Assembly: GCF_001482285.1 (NCBI RefSeq)
Contig: NZ_LOEP01000021.1
Coordinates: forward strand, 1-64,000
Direction: 5' to 3'
DNA: 64,000 bases
Source: Haloferax sp. Q22
GTDB lineage: Archaea > Halobacteriota > Halobacteria > Halobacteriales > Haloferacaceae
The position numbers and the translations under genes were made by a program. Shown piece after piece: positions 33,633 to 43,921 of this stretch (positions are counted from its first letter, which is position 1; each line of letters starts with the position of its first letter). The notes beneath the pieces were generated by a model, which saw nothing but the letters and a program-made list of their open reading frames with translations, was not told the origin of the DNA and searched no databases.

Positions 33633-34952
33633 TCACACCGTGAACTCGACCAGCCGCTCTTTCGAGACGTCTTCGGGCGCGACGGTCTCGCCGTCAATCT
33701 CGACCGGTTGCCCGGCCGAGAGCTTGCCGAACGCCGGGCCCTCGGGAACGCCAAACTCGCGTGCGGCGGCGGGGTCGAACGCCCGAGCCGCCGCCGTGAC
33801 CGCCCCGTCGTCGCGGACGACGCTGTCGTATTTCTCGCGAAGCACGTCGCAGAGCCGCGACACGAGTTCGTCGTAGCCGTCGCCCGCGACGGCGGCGCGA
33901 CCCACCGCGCGCGTCCCGCCCTCGGTCGTGTGGAAGGCGACGGTCGTCTCACGGACCGCGTCGAGCGCGGCGTCGAGGTCGATGCCCTGCGCCTCGCCGA
34001 GCAGGCCGTCGGGGAGCGAGACGACCGCGTAGTCGTCGGCGTGGACGTGCGCGCCGAAGCGGAGGCCCTCGTCGACCGCGGTGATGTCCGCTTCGAGAGC
34101 GGCGACGCGGTCGAGGGGGACGCCCGAGGTCTCGCGGACCCACGTCTCGGAGACGACCCGAAACCCCTCGGCTTCGAGGGCGGCCGCGAGGTCGTCGCGG
34201 TCGCCGTCGACCAGCGCGAGGTCGGCCGCGGAGGCCTCGAACGCCCGGCGGAGCACGTCGCGGTTGTTCTCGGGCGCGCCCATCGCCTTGAGCTGCCAGT
34301 CGGCAGCGATGTGGCCGACGCGCCAGTCGGTCTCGCGGAGGACGCGCTCGAACCGCGGGGCGTAGTGGCCGCCGCCGAAGCCGACGAGTTGACGGTCCGC
34401 GTCGGGCGCGACGCCCTCGATGTCGAGGACGGCCGCCGCGACGGCGCGGGCCCCCTCGGGGTCTCCCCACTGTTCCTCGTCGCTCCCGAGTTCGACGAAC
34501 ATCGAGGGGACCGTCGGCTCGGTCGGGCCGTGGTGGGTCGCTTCGATGCCGACTTCGTAGTCGTCCGGCGCGCGCTCGCGGAGCGCCTCGACGACGGCGC
34601 GCTGGGCGTTGGGGCACGCGCGGGCGAACTGCCCCGGATCGCCACCGTAGTCGGCGGGGCCGAAGTTCCCGGTGAAGTGCGCGGTCAAGAGCGCGCCGGT
34701 CTCGCCGGAGTGCCGGGAGACGACGACGAGGAGGTCGAGGTCGGCGTCGAACGCCGCAGCCGGGTCGTCGAGGTCGATGTGCAGGTCGTCGAACTCGCGG
34801 AGTTCGAAGCCGTCGCAGAAGAAGACGGTGCCGCCGCCGTCGGCGTCGGGTCGGTCCCCGTCGGTTCGTTCGTCCCAGTCGGCGAGTTCGAGCAGGTGCT
34901 CGCCGATGTGAACCGATGCGCTGTCGGCGCGGCTGACGACGATTCCAATCAC
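33633..34952 (-). CDS. dtdA: D-aminoacyl-tRNA deacylase (archaeal DTD2 type)
   Basis: 439 residues. The N-terminal 270 residues match the archaeal DtdA fold, with LLTAHFTGNFGPADYGGDP, GIEATHHGPTEPTVPSMFVE and VGFGGGHYAPRFERVL holding the conserved His residues. The C-terminal 170 residues are the haloarchaeal extension. It removes D-amino acids wrongly attached to tRNA. Start at 34952 begins MIGIVVSRADSAS, the usual first strand. No overlap with its neighbours; 57 bases separate it from the next gene upstream. Confidence 0.93.
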   Translation of the reverse strand: MIGIVVSRADSASVHIGEHLLELADWDERTDGDRPDADGGGTVFFCDGFELREFDDLHIDLDDPAAAFDADLDLLVVVSRHSGETGALLTAHFTGNFGPADYGGDPGQFARACPNAQRAVVEALRERAPDDYEVGIEATHHGPTEPTVPSMFVELGSDEEQWGDPEGARAVAAAVLDIEGVAPDADRQLVGFGGGHYAPRFERVLRETDWRVGHIAADWQLKAMGAPENNRDVLRRAFEASAADLALVDGDRDDLAAALEAEGFRVVSETWVRETSGVPLDRVAALEADITAVDEGLRFGAHVHADDYAVVSLPDGLLGEAQGIDLDAALDAVRETTVAFHTTEGGTRAVGRAAVAGDGYDELVSRLCDVLREKYDSVVRDDGAVTAAARAFDPAAAREFGVPEGPAFGKLSAGQPVEIDGETVAPEDVSKERLVEFTV

Positions 34953-35009
34953 GATACGAGGGTCGCCGAGGTCGGCGAAAAGGGCGTCGGAAGCGGCGAG
35001 GGAAGCCGG

Positions 35010-36362
35010 TCAGTCTTCGACCGCGGCCGGAATCTCGTTCGCGCCGTAGTCGCCGCGAACGCGTCGAACAGAGAGCTTTGCGACCGCAGCGAGTTGCTTG
35101 CGCCGCCGGACGAAAAGCGCCGTCCCGACGACCAGATAGATGACCGAAAAGCCAATGAGCGAGGTTGCGCCGTCGAAGGTGACCACCCCAAGTCCCGGAA
35201 TCGGGAGCGTGAGCGCCAGTCCGGTGACGGAGTAGACGAACTGCGCCAAGAAAAGCCCAAGCAGGGCAACCGCTTCGCGGAGACTGATGGAGAACGTGAT
35301 GAGGATGGCGATGGCGAAGTAGCTCTGGGCGGCCGTCAGCCAGAGTTCGCCCATCTGGTGGGTGTCGAGCGGGAGCGGGCCGTAGTAGCCGAGCGAGAGG
35401 CTGTAGACGAGCACGAGCGTCCCGATGAGGAGCGTCCACTGGTTGAGCTTCGAGGAGATGAGCGCGTTGAAGCCGGCGGTCGACCGCGCCTTGTTGACGA
35501 GGTAGGCCACGACGATGAGTTCGGGGCTCTCGCTCGCCAGCGGCGCGACCCACTGAATCATCAGGAACGAGGGGATGCCGACCGACTTCCCGAGCGCTTC
35601 GAGGCCGTGAGCGAACGGTTCGACGGCGACGAGGATGACGATACCCGAGAAGACGAACAGCGCGAGCGTCGTGGCGATGCGCTTTGGTTTCCGATACGAC
35701 TGGAGGTACGCGGGCACACCGATCTGCTCTTCGTCCTCGTGCGGCGAGTTCATCGCCACGAAGATGTACGCGGCGTAGAGGCCGACGAGGACGAACATGT
35801 CAACCGCGCCGATGCCCGCGCCGAGCGGGACGAAGAAGGCGAACACGGTCGCAGCGAAGAGGAACAGAATCTCGGTCGCGATGCCGTGGTCGAGACGGAC
35901 CACGTCCGCGAGGAAGCCGGGACGGGACTCGACCGCCTCGTCGCCGGTGTCACGGGCGCGGTAGACGGTGAAGAGGGCGATTGCGGACCAGCCGATGCCG
36001 ATGAGGATGCGATTTGCGCCGGTCATGTTGGCGACCGCGAGGCTCGCGGCCTCGGCCGATTCGGGGGAGCCGGGGTTGATGCCAGCCTCCCAAGCGTAGA
36101 GGGCGTCAACGGCGTATTCGGGGGCGACCGCGAGGACCGCGAGGATGGCGAGCGCGAACGCCCGCGGCACGTCGGCCTCGGCGGTCTCCGCGCCCCACGC
36201 GAGGAGGAACGAAGCGCCGAGAACGGCGATACCGCTGAGGGCGACGGTGACGCCGGTCGTGAGGTCAACGCCGAACACCGTGTGGAGGCCCAGCCACGGG
36301 ACCGTCAGGAGCGCGGCGCCGAACACCGCGGTCAGCGGGTGACTGAGTCGTTGTCCGACCAT
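35010..36362 (-). CDS. CaCA-superfamily sodium/calcium exchanger-like protein (long form)
   Basis: 450 residues with about eleven membrane segments. The two alpha-repeats are recognisable: AVAPEYAVDALYAW with ANMTGANRILIGIGW in the first half, and LASESPELIVVAYLVNKARS with ALISSKLNQWTLLIGTL in the second. A cytoplasmic loop around residue 215 carries HEDEEQIGVPAYLQ. It would exchange sodium or protons against calcium or similar ions. A second CaCA member lies immediately upstream (95 bases). Confidence 0.88.
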   Translation of the reverse strand: MVGQRLSHPLTAVFGAALLTVPWLGLHTVFGVDLTTGVTVALSGIAVLGASFLLAWGAETAEADVPRAFALAILAVLAVAPEYAVDALYAWEAGINPGSPESAEAASLAVANMTGANRILIGIGWSAIALFTVYRARDTGDEAVESRPGFLADVVRLDHGIATEILFLFAATVFAFFVPLGAGIGAVDMFVLVGLYAAYIFVAMNSPHEDEEQIGVPAYLQSYRKPKRIATTLALFVFSGIVILVAVEPFAHGLEALGKSVGIPSFLMIQWVAPLASESPELIVVAYLVNKARSTAGFNALISSKLNQWTLLIGTLVLVYSLSLGYYGPLPLDTHQMGELWLTAAQSYFAIAILITFSISLREAVALLGLFLAQFVYSVTGLALTLPIPGLGVVTFDGATSLIGFSVIYLVVGTALFVRRRKQLAAVAKLSVRRVRGDYGANEIPAAVED

Positions 36363-36457
36363 CGTGGCTACAAGGGCGAAGCCGAAGCCGGTAGCTCTTG
36401 TGTTTCAAAATCGGCCCGACACGGCGTGTAGGACGCCCGAAGTCGTCAGCGTGCTCG

Positions 36458-37429
36458 TTAGGGGAGAATGAGCCAGAAGAACACGAGGTAGCCGCAGACG
36501 AGGATGCCGCCGTCGAGGCGGGACACGTCGCGGTTGCGGAGCATCAGCGCGATGACCCCGAAAGTGAACACGAGAAGCGCCGGGAAGTCCAGCGAGATGG
36601 TGCTCGCGGGGACGTTCACGGGAACCATGATGGCGAGGATACCGAGGACGGCGACGACGTTGTAGATGTTGGAACCGACGACGTTGCCGATGCTGAACTC
36701 CGACTCGCCGCGGACCGCGCTGATGACGGACGCCGCGAGTTCCGGCAGCGACGTGCCGAACGCGAGGACCGTCAGCCCGATGAACCGCGGACCGAACCCA
36801 AAGGATTCGAGCAGTCCCTGTCCGCCCTGAATGAGCCAGTTCGAGCCGACGAACAGGAGGAGCAGACCGAGTCCGAGGTAGACGACGTCCTTGAACTGCG
36901 CGGAGACCTCGTCTTCGTCCTCGATGTCGATTTCGTCCGCGCCGATGGCGTCTGCCGTCGCCGACCGGGCGCGGTAGAGCAGATAGCCCGTGAACGCGAC
37001 GAGGATGAGCAGGAGGACACCGCCGTCGACGGCGCTGAGGTTCCCGTCCATCCCGAGGGCAACGAGCGCGACCGCCGCGGCAATCATGAACGGGACGTGC
37101 CGGCGGAGCGTCGCGGTCGAGACGCCCATCGGCTGGATGAGCGCCGAGATTCCGAGGACGAGGCCGATGTTGGCGATGTTCGAACCAACGATAGCGCCGA
37201 GGCCGAGGTCGGAGCTGTAGCCCAGACCGCTCAGGACCGCGACGAAGAGTTCGGGAGTGGTCGTCGCGAACGCGACGATGGTCACACCGACGATGGCCGC
37301 CCGAAGACCGAGGCCGATGGCGAGTCGAGATGCGCCCTCGACGAGCGCCTCGGCCCCGAGGTAGAGCGCGACGATACCCGCCACGAGGAGCGCGGTATCG
37401 AAGGAAAGCAGGGTTGCGAGTGCCGACAT
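36458..37429 (-). CDS. Calcium/sodium antiporter (YrbG-like CaCA family)
   Basis: 323 residues, ten membrane segments. Alpha-repeat 1: VAFATTTPELFVAVLSGLG and GAIVGSNIANIGLVLGISAL; alpha-repeat 2: LAFGTSLPELAASVISAVRG and GNVVGSNIYNVVAVLGIL. These GSN and (T/S)-PE motifs form the ion site. The central loop is strongly acidic (GADEIDIEDEDEVS), typical for a halophile. It probably exports calcium using the sodium gradient. It sits next to another CaCA gene on the same strand; whether they share a transcript is unclear. Confidence 0.93.
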   Translation of the reverse strand: MSALATLLSFDTALLVAGIVALYLGAEALVEGASRLAIGLGLRAAIVGVTIVAFATTTPELFVAVLSGLGYSSDLGLGAIVGSNIANIGLVLGISALIQPMGVSTATLRRHVPFMIAAAVALVALGMDGNLSAVDGGVLLLILVAFTGYLLYRARSATADAIGADEIDIEDEDEVSAQFKDVVYLGLGLLLLFVGSNWLIQGGQGLLESFGFGPRFIGLTVLAFGTSLPELAASVISAVRGESEFSIGNVVGSNIYNVVAVLGILAIMVPVNVPASTISLDFPALLVFTFGVIALMLRNRDVSRLDGGILVCGYLVFFWLILP

Positions 37430-37600
37430 ACGCGGGAGTAGACCAACGGGGGACTAAAAGCGCGCCGGTACACCGTGGGCCCGCGACAATCTATCACGGG
37501 AGAACAGACGGGTGGACATCCGCGCCTCGCGGGTCACTGAGTCCCGGCGGAATCCGACGCGGACGGGCGAGTTATATCGTCGGCAGGTCACCTCCCGCCC

Positions 37601-38410
37601 ATGCAAGTCTACGGTCTCGTCGGCAACCCCGTCGGGCACTCGCTGTCGCCGCCGATGCACGAGGCGGCCTACGAGGAAGCCGGTCTCGACGCCCGGTACG
37701 TCACGTTCGAGCCCGCCCGCGACGACATCGCGGCGGCGGTCGGGGGCGCGGACGCTCTCGGAATCTCGGGGCTGAACGTCACCATCCCGTTCAAACAGGA
37801 CGTCCTCGAACTGGTCGACCCCGACCCGCTCGCCGAGCGCATCGGCGCGGTCAACACGGTCGATTTCGGCGGGGAGACGCCGAAAGGGTACAACACCGAC
37901 GCGGCGGGCGTCACCCGGTCGTTCGAGCGCCACGGCGTCGGCCTCGACGGACGGGAGGCCGTGGTCGTCGGTGCCGGCGGGGCGGGGCGGGCCGCCGCGT
38001 TCGCCCTCGCCGACGCGGGCGCGTCGGTCCACGTCGCCAACCGGACCGCCGAGACCGCGGTCGAACTCGCTGAGGCCGTCCCCGGCGCGACCGGCGGCGG
38101 ACTGGACACGCTCGACCGGATTCGGGACGCGGACGCCCTCGTCAACGCGACCAGCGTCGGGATGGAGTCGCCCGACGAGACGCCCGTGTCGTCGGAGTAC
38201 CTCCACGGCGACCTCGCGGTGCTCGACGCGGTCTACACGCCGCTTGAGACTCGACTCCTCCGCGAGGCGGCCGCGGCCGGCGCGGTCACCATCGACGGCG
38301 CGTGGATGCTTCTCCTACAGGGCGTCGAAGCCTTCGAACTGTGGACCGACCGCGACGCGCCCGTCGAAGCGATGAACGCCGCGCTCCGGGGCCACCTTGA
38401 GAGCGACTGA
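37601..38410 (+). CDS. aroE: Shikimate dehydrogenase
   Basis: 269 residues. The substrate site shows [33 protein letters not shown] (catalytic Lys) and GAVNTVDF; the Rossmann half has [16 protein letters not shown] and VANRTAETA (NADP preference); the end is [13 protein letters not shown]. It reduces 3-dehydroshikimate in aromatic amino acid synthesis. It ends 44 bases before the HhH protein gene, followed downstream by pabB (chorismate use), so the region feeds the aromatic pathway. A GTTATATC-like TATA box about 27 bases upstream fits a leaderless start. Confidence 0.97.
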   Translation: MQVYGLVGNPVGHSLSPPMHEAAYEEAGLDARYVTFEPARDDIAAAVGGADALGISGLNVTIPFKQDVLELVDPDPLAERIGAVNTVDFGGETPKGYNTDAAGVTRSFERHGVGLDGREAVVVGAGGAGRAAAFALADAGASVHVANRTAETAVELAEAVPGATGGGLDTLDRIRDADALVNATSVGMESPDETPVSSEYLHGDLAVLDAVYTPLETRLLREAAAAGAVTIDGAWMLLLQGVEAFELWTDRDAPVEAMNAALRGHLESD

Positions 38411-38454
38411 GGCCGCTGGTTTTTAAATAACGGGATTGCATAGGAGAAGGTAAC

Positions 38455-39255
38455 ATGGGCTTGCTTGACACTATTTCGTCGCTCTGGAAATCCCTCGTTG
38501 GTGGCGACTCGTCGTCTTCCTCGAAGGAGGGACGTGACGACACGGCGACCGTTACGGTCGAACGCGACACCAGAACCGAGCGCGAGGAACCGGACACCGA
38601 GACCGAGGCCGCGGTGAAGGAACCGGTCGAAGAGACGGAATCGGCGGACGAGACGGCGGACGAAGAGACCGACGACGCGGTCGAATCAGCGGTCGAAGAC
38701 GAAGCCGACGCGGAGTCCCAAGTGGACGACGAGGACGCCCGCGATGACGCCGAGGTGGCGGCCGACGCCATCGAGGAAGCCGAACCGGAGGACGAAGACG
38801 CCGAAGCGGAGCCCGAGTCCGAGTCCGAATCCGAATCCGAGGACGAACCCGAACCCGAGGACGAACCCGAACCCGAGGACGAACCCGAACCCGAGGACGA
38901 ACCCGAACCCGAGGTCGAAGACGAGTCTGAATCCACTGACCCCGACGAAGACGAAGCCGAGGAATCGGACGAAGAAGCAGTCGACGAAGGCGACGAAGAA
39001 GCGGAGGCTGAAGACGAAGCGGACGACGAGGAAACTGCAGACGACGAAACGGCCGATGAGTCGGCCGCCGACCCCGACGCGCCGACCGTCGACACGATTC
39101 GCGGCATCGGCCCGGCGTACGCCGAGCGCCTCTCGGAAATCGGTATCGAGACCATCGCGGACCTCGCGGCGGCCGACGCCGACGAGGTCGGCGACGAGAT
39201 CGACGTGTCGCCGAAGCGCGTCCAGCGCTGGATTGACCGCGCCGGCGACGCGTAA
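38455..39255 (+). CDS. Acidic protein with C-terminal helix-hairpin-helix DNA-binding domain
   Basis: 266 residues. A short hydrophobic start (MGLLDTISSLWKSLVGG) leads into about 190 residues of almost pure Asp, Glu, Ser, Thr, Pro and Ala, including four tandem EPEPED units. The last 50 residues fold as a helix-hairpin-helix module (TIRGIGPAYAERLSEIGIET followed by IADLAAADADEV). So a DNA- or ribosome-binding knob hangs on a long acidic tether. Haloarchaea often carry such HhH-tail proteins of unknown role. TATA at 38420-38429 and a GGAG at 38443-38446 lie upstream. Confidence 0.85.
   Translation: MGLLDTISSLWKSLVGGDSSSSSKEGRDDTATVTVERDTRTEREEPDTETEAAVKEPVEETESADETADEETDDAVESAVEDEADAESQVDDEDARDDAEVAADAIEEAEPEDEDAEAEPESESESESEDEPEPEDEPEPEDEPEPEDEPEPEVEDESESTDPDEDEAEESDEEAVDEGDEEAEAEDEADDEETADDETADESAADPDAPTVDTIRGIGPAYAERLSEIGIETIADLAAADADEVGDEIDVSPKRVQRWIDRAGDA
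38845..38916 (+). repeat. Four tandem copies of an 18-base unit (GAACCCGAACCCGAGGAC)
   Basis: Copies at 38845-38862, 38863-38880, 38881-38898 and 38899-38916 (the last with GTC instead of GAC at its end). They encode EPEPED repeats inside the acidic tether and are nearly identical in DNA, which points to recent slippage and a copy number likely to vary between strains. Confidence 0.9.
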
Positions 39256-39368
39256 CCGACGCGCGTCTCGGGCGACCGACGCGACTTTTCTCCCGACTGG
39301 CGACCGCTTCCGACATCTCGTAGATACGTCGCGAAACCGTTTACTCGGCGGACAGACTGGTGTGCGTA

Positions 39369-40883
39369 ATGACCGCATTGACCGTCGTCACCGACCGCGA
39401 CGACTTTCGTGCGACCGCCGCGGTCGCGCCCGCCGGTGCACGCGTCCCCGTCGAGGTCCGTGTCGTCGTCTCGGACCCCCTCGACGCCTATCGACGCGCC
39501 CGCCGGAACACCGGCGGCTTCTTTTACGAGACGACCGGCGGGCAACCCGGCTGGGGTGCCTTCGGCGTCTCCCCCGCCGAGCGCCTGACCGTCGACGACC
39601 CGACCGACGACGACTGGGGCGACCCCGGCGTCGACACCGCGCCGAGCCTCGCCGCGCTCGAATCGCTCGTCGACTCGGAGACGCTCGTCCGCGGCGACTG
39701 CGACGTGCCGTACCCCTGCGGCCTGTTCGGGTGGCTCTCGTACGACGCCGCCCGCGAACTCGAATCGCTCCCCAAGCAGACGACTGACGACCGGGGGCTC
39801 CCGCACCTCCAACTCGGCCTGTACGACCTCGTGGCGTCGTGGGCGGAACCCCGACCCGACGACGGCGAGACGACGCTCCGCGTCACCTGCTGTCCCGTCG
39901 TCGAGAACGACGCTGACCTCGACGCCGTCTACGACGAGGCGAGAACGCGGGCGACCGACCTCGCCGTCGAAGCGGTCGAAGGCGACCCTGCGCCGGTCTC
40001 CGCGCCCGTCGAGGCCGACGAGGCGACGTTCGAGAGCGCCTGCGGCCGCGAGGCGTTCGCCGACCGCGTTCGCGCCGCGAAGCAGTACATTCGCGACGGC
40101 GACACGTTTCAGGCGAACCTCTCGCAGCGACTCGTCGCACCCGCCGCGGTCCACCCGGTGGACGCCTACGCGGCGCTCCGGGAGGTCAACCCCGCGCCGT
40201 ACTCGGGCCTGCTCGAACTCCCCGGCGTCGACCTCGTGAGCGCCAGCCCCGAACTCCTCTTGCGCGTCGAGGGCGACCGCCTCGTCACCGAGCCCATCGC
40301 CGGCACCCGCCCGCGAGGGGCGACGCCCGAGGAGGACGACGCGCTGGAGGACGACCTGACGACCGACGAGAAGGAGCGCGCCGAGCACGCGATGCTCGTC
40401 GACCTCGAACGCAACGACCTCGGAAAGGTCTCCGAGTACGGGTCGGTCGAGGTGACGGAGTACCGCCGGGTAGACCGCTACTCGGAGGTGATGCACCTCG
40501 TCTCGCTGGTCGAGGGAATCCGACGCGAGGGGACCAGCCTCGCCGACGCCATCGCCGCGGTGTTCCCCGGCGGGACCATCACGGGCGCGCCGAAACCCCG
40601 GACGATGGAGATAATCGACGAACTCGAAGCCACCCGGCGCGGCCCCTACACCGGGAGCATGTTCGCCGTCGGCTTCGACGACCGCGCGGTGCTGAACATC
40701 GTCATTCGGACGCTCGTCCGCTTCGAAGACGAGTACCATCTCCGCGTGGGCGCGGGCATCGTCCACGACTCCGACCCCGACAGCGAGTACGACGAGACGC
40801 TTGCGAAAGCGCGGGCGCTCATCACCGCCATCGACGAGGCGCTCGGCGAGCGCGCGGACATGACCGTGGGGGCCGAGCGATGA
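39369..40883 (+). CDS. pabB: Aminodeoxychorismate synthase component I
   Basis: 504 residues from ATG at 39369 ([10 protein letters not shown]). The chorismate-binding fold shows [19 protein letters not shown] near 117-135, [28 protein letters not shown], and [20 protein letters not shown] toward the end, which marks the anthranilate/aminodeoxychorismate synthase family. The order pabB-pabA-pabC with a lyase rather than trp genes favours PabB over TrpE. It makes aminodeoxychorismate for 4-aminobenzoate and folate-type cofactors. Its last bases overlap the pabA ATG by 4. Confidence 0.9.
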   Translation: MTALTVVTDRDDFRATAAVAPAGARVPVEVRVVVSDPLDAYRRARRNTGGFFYETTGGQPGWGAFGVSPAERLTVDDPTDDDWGDPGVDTAPSLAALESLVDSETLVRGDCDVPYPCGLFGWLSYDAARELESLPKQTTDDRGLPHLQLGLYDLVASWAEPRPDDGETTLRVTCCPVVENDADLDAVYDEARTRATDLAVEAVEGDPAPVSAPVEADEATFESACGREAFADRVRAAKQYIRDGDTFQANLSQRLVAPAAVHPVDAYAALREVNPAPYSGLLELPGVDLVSASPELLLRVEGDRLVTEPIAGTRPRGATPEEDDALEDDLTTDEKERAEHAMLVDLERNDLGKVSEYGSVEVTEYRRVDRYSEVMHLVSLVEGIRREGTSLADAIAAVFPGGTITGAPKPRTMEIIDELEATRRGPYTGSMFAVGFDDRAVLNIVIRTLVRFEDEYHLRVGAGIVHDSDPDSEYDETLAKARALITAIDEALGERADMTVGAER

Positions 40884-41580
40884 CGCGTATCCTCGTCGTC
40901 GACAACTACGACTCGTTCGCCTACAACCTCGTGCAGTACGTCGGCGAGGCAGTCGCGGAGGCGCGGGAGGAAAGCGGAGACGAGAGGGGCTCGACCGCCT
41001 CGGACGACGTGCTCGTCTACCGCAACGACGCGCTCTCGGCCGACGACATCCGCGACATCGACCCGGACGGCATCGTCGTCTCGCCCGGCCCGGGCACCCC
41101 CGCGCAGGCTGGCGTCTCGGTATCGGTCTTCCGCGACCTCAACTACCCGACGCTCGGCGTCTGTCTCGGCCACCAGTCGCTCTGTGCCGCCCTCGGGAGT
41201 CGCGTCGGCCACGCGCCCCACGTCGTCCACGGAAAGCCGTCGCTCGTCGAGCACGACGGCGCGGGCGTCTTCTCGGGGCTGCCCGAGCGAATCGAAGTCG
41301 GACGCTACCACTCACTCGCGGTCGAGCACGACGACGTGCCATCCGAGTTGGCGGTGACCGCCCACACGGTCGCAGCGGGGTCCGAAACCGGCGGGTCCGA
41401 TACTGACGAGAGAGACGAACCATCGGTCGTGATGGGCGTTCGTCACCGCGAGAAGCCCCACGTCGGCGTGCAGTTCCACCCTGAGAGCATCCTCACCGAC
41501 TCGGGGAAGGACATCGTCCGCAACTTCGTCGCGCTCGCAGCCGGCGAGAGCCCGGCGGCCGACGCGTGGAGGGCGGAGCG

Positions 41581-41584
<4 letters not shown>
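40880..41584 (+). CDS. pabA: Aminodeoxychorismate synthase component II (glutamine amidotransferase)
   Basis: 234 residues. Class I amidotransferase with [41 protein letters not shown] (nucleophile Cys) and [11 protein letters not shown] (catalytic His-Glu). It releases ammonia from glutamine for PabB. An acidic insertion ([16 protein letters not shown]) follows the first helix, and another ([16 protein letters not shown]) precedes the last strand. Both overlaps with neighbours are 4 bases. Confidence 0.92.
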
Positions 41585-42546
<962 letters not shown>

Positions 42547-42567
42547 GTCGCTCTGCCGCGTCCCCCG

Positions 42568-42993
42568 TCAGAACTCGACGTTCGAACTCGAACTCCGGTC
42601 GGCGGGGTCGGTCTCGATTTCGCCCTGTCCGACGTAGTCGAACTCGTCGTCCGAGAGGAAGACGTGGTCGCCGTCGACCGTGATGTCGAGGTCGTCGAGC
42701 ACCGCGCCCTCGCAGGGGCCGTAGTTGCAGTAGCCCGTGTCGGCCTCGAAGTACGCGCCGTGGTTCTGGCAGATGACCTCGCCGTTTCGCATCGGCGCGC
42801 CCGACCCCTTGTCGAGTTTGATGTGCGTCAGGTGCATGCAGTAGTTCAGCCACCCTTGGATGCCGTCATCGGTGCGCACGAGGATGGCCTCGCGCTCCTC
42901 CGCGTCGGCGTCGTCGGCCGCGCGGACCCGAAAGAGAAAGGTCGTGTCGTCGGGCACGTCGCCGACCGCGCAGATTCGTTCGAGGTCGCTCAT
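42568..42993 (-). CDS. Rieske [2Fe-2S] domain protein
   Basis: 141 residues, no membrane anchor. The two cluster-binding boxes are C52-x-H54 (NYCMHLTH) and C75-x-x-H78 (CQNHGAYF), followed by C89 and C94 that may form the disulfide of soluble Rieske proteins. The N-terminal part carries two strands (FLFRVRAADD). It is an electron-transfer ferredoxin-like subunit, likely of an oxygenase or another redox enzyme, but no partner is adjacent. Convergent with pabC (21 bases between). Confidence 0.92.
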   Translation of the reverse strand: MSDLERICAVGDVPDDTTFLFRVRAADDADAEEREAILVRTDDGIQGWLNYCMHLTHIKLDKGSGAPMRNGEVICQNHGAYFEADTGYCNYGPCEGAVLDDLDITVDGDHVFLSDDEFDYVGQGEIETDPADRSSSSNVEF

Positions 42994-43037
42994 TGTGCTC
43001 TCGTTGGGTCGGGGTCGAAAATCTCCTTCGAAAGCGG

Positions 43038-43544
43038 TCAGTACGGTCCCGTGTCCGAACCGCGCGACGAGTCATCACCGACCCACAGCAACCACCCGGC
43101 GTGTAGGAGGACAGCCACGGCGGCGACACACAGCGGCGCAGCGATAAACAGGGCGATCGCCACGGCTGCACCCGGTGGCAACGGTACGTCCGACGAACGG
43201 TCTACGACGACGAACGGAACGACCGGTGCCGCGAGTGCCGAGAGCGTTTCGACCGTCCGAAAGACGCCGTGGACGAGATGCTCTCGGCCGTCAAGCACGC
43301 CGGTTTTTCGACGCCGAAGCAGTCGCCACGCGTCGCCGAGGGCGTGCGCGACGAGAAGAACCCAGAGCGCCATGAGCGAGAACAGGGCAGGTCCCCACAA
43401 CCACCCGACTCCAGCCGGTGCGGAAAGCCCCGTCTCCGAGAACAGGACGAACGGAACCACGCCTATGGCGAGAAACACGACGGCGAGGACGACCTCAACG
43501 GCGAAAATCCGAGGGAATGGGGTGAGACGTGTCAGGGAGGGCAT
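43038..43544 (-). CDS. Hypothetical membrane protein
   Basis: 168 residues with four membrane segments (about 12-36, 48-68, 92-110 and 124-152) and a basic cytoplasmic loop (LGDAWRLLRRRKTGVLDGRE). No motif I recognise. Start at 43544 follows an AT-richer stretch. It lies between the Rieske gene (44 bases downstream) and the tRNA region (about 117 bases upstream), in an area that shows tRNA-gene debris, so it could be part of an old insertion, but its composition is normal. Confidence 0.65.
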   Translation of the reverse strand: MPSLTRLTPFPRIFAVEVVLAVVFLAIGVVPFVLFSETGLSAPAGVGWLWGPALFSLMALWVLLVAHALGDAWRLLRRRKTGVLDGREHLVHGVFRTVETLSALAAPVVPFVVVDRSSDVPLPPGAAVAIALFIAAPLCVAAVAVLLHAGWLLWVGDDSSRGSDTGPY

Positions 43545-43661
43545 GGGTGGAGCAAAGCGACAGGGCCGATACGGAGGGTACTGGAGACAACTGAATAAGT
43601 TTTGTCGGCGAGGTAGAACGGTCGAGACGCGCTGCTTGGGGTGTCGTTTTCAGGAGAATAA

Positions 43662-43726
43662 CGGGAGGTAGATTTGAACCCCGGTCGCTGACGCTCCCCG
43701 GTTCAAATCTACTGAGCTATGAGGCC
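43662..43726 (-). pseudogene. tRNA-derived fragments downstream of the initiator tRNA
   Basis: On the minus strand, GTTCAAATCTACCTCCCG (43662-43679) is an exact 18-base copy of the T-arm and 3' acceptor half of the initiator tRNA at 43787-43861. An inverted copy of its first part (GTTCAAATCTAC on the plus strand) lies at 43701-43712. Between 43711 and 43726 the minus strand reads GGCCTCATAGCTCAGT, which looks like the 5' end and D-stem of another tRNA (7-base acceptor, U8, A9, GCTC). No full cloverleaf forms. This looks like leftovers of tRNA-targeted recombination. A structured hairpin (9-base arms at 43724-43732 and 43771-43779, inner 7-base arms at 43741-43747 and 43754-43760) fills the gap to the tRNA. 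Confidence 0.5.
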
Positions 43727-43786
43727 GACCTCGTGGGTCGCGCCGAGCCGAGACTCGGCGCTCAGGAGTTGAGGTCGGCAAAACCA

Positions 43787-43861
43787 TAGCGGGAGGTAGA
43801 TTTGAACTACCGATCTCCGGGTTATGAGCCCGGCGGAATCTCCTGGCTATCCCATCCCGCT
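43787..43861 (-). tRNA. Initiator tRNA-Met (CAT)
   Basis: 75 bases including the discriminator A at 43787. The acceptor stem AGCGGGA pairs with TCCCGCT, so the first pair is A1-U72, typical of archaeal initiators. The anticodon arm CCGGG-CTCATAA-CCCGG has the three consecutive G-C pairs that mark initiator tRNAs. T-arm GGTAG-TTCAAAT-CTACC. No intron. Anticodon CAT at the centre of the loop. Confidence 0.95.
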
Positions 43862-43921
43862 GAATCAACAAACGAGTCTGCTATTGTTAAGACTTCTGTT
43901 TCGGCCGCTGTGTGTCAATTT

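Noticed and set aside
33612..36431. A 939-residue plus-strand frame
   Set aside because: Mirror frame of dtdA and the CaCA exchanger; its product is an Arg/Glu/Asp/Gly-rich low-complexity chain without domains.
38845..38916. Tandem repeats as a possible CRISPR array
   Set aside because: Units are 18 bases, directly adjacent without spacers, and in frame inside the acidic protein gene.
43650..43871. A 73-residue frame over the tRNA region
   Set aside because: It runs through the initiator tRNA and its fragments on the same strand; the tRNA explains the sequence.
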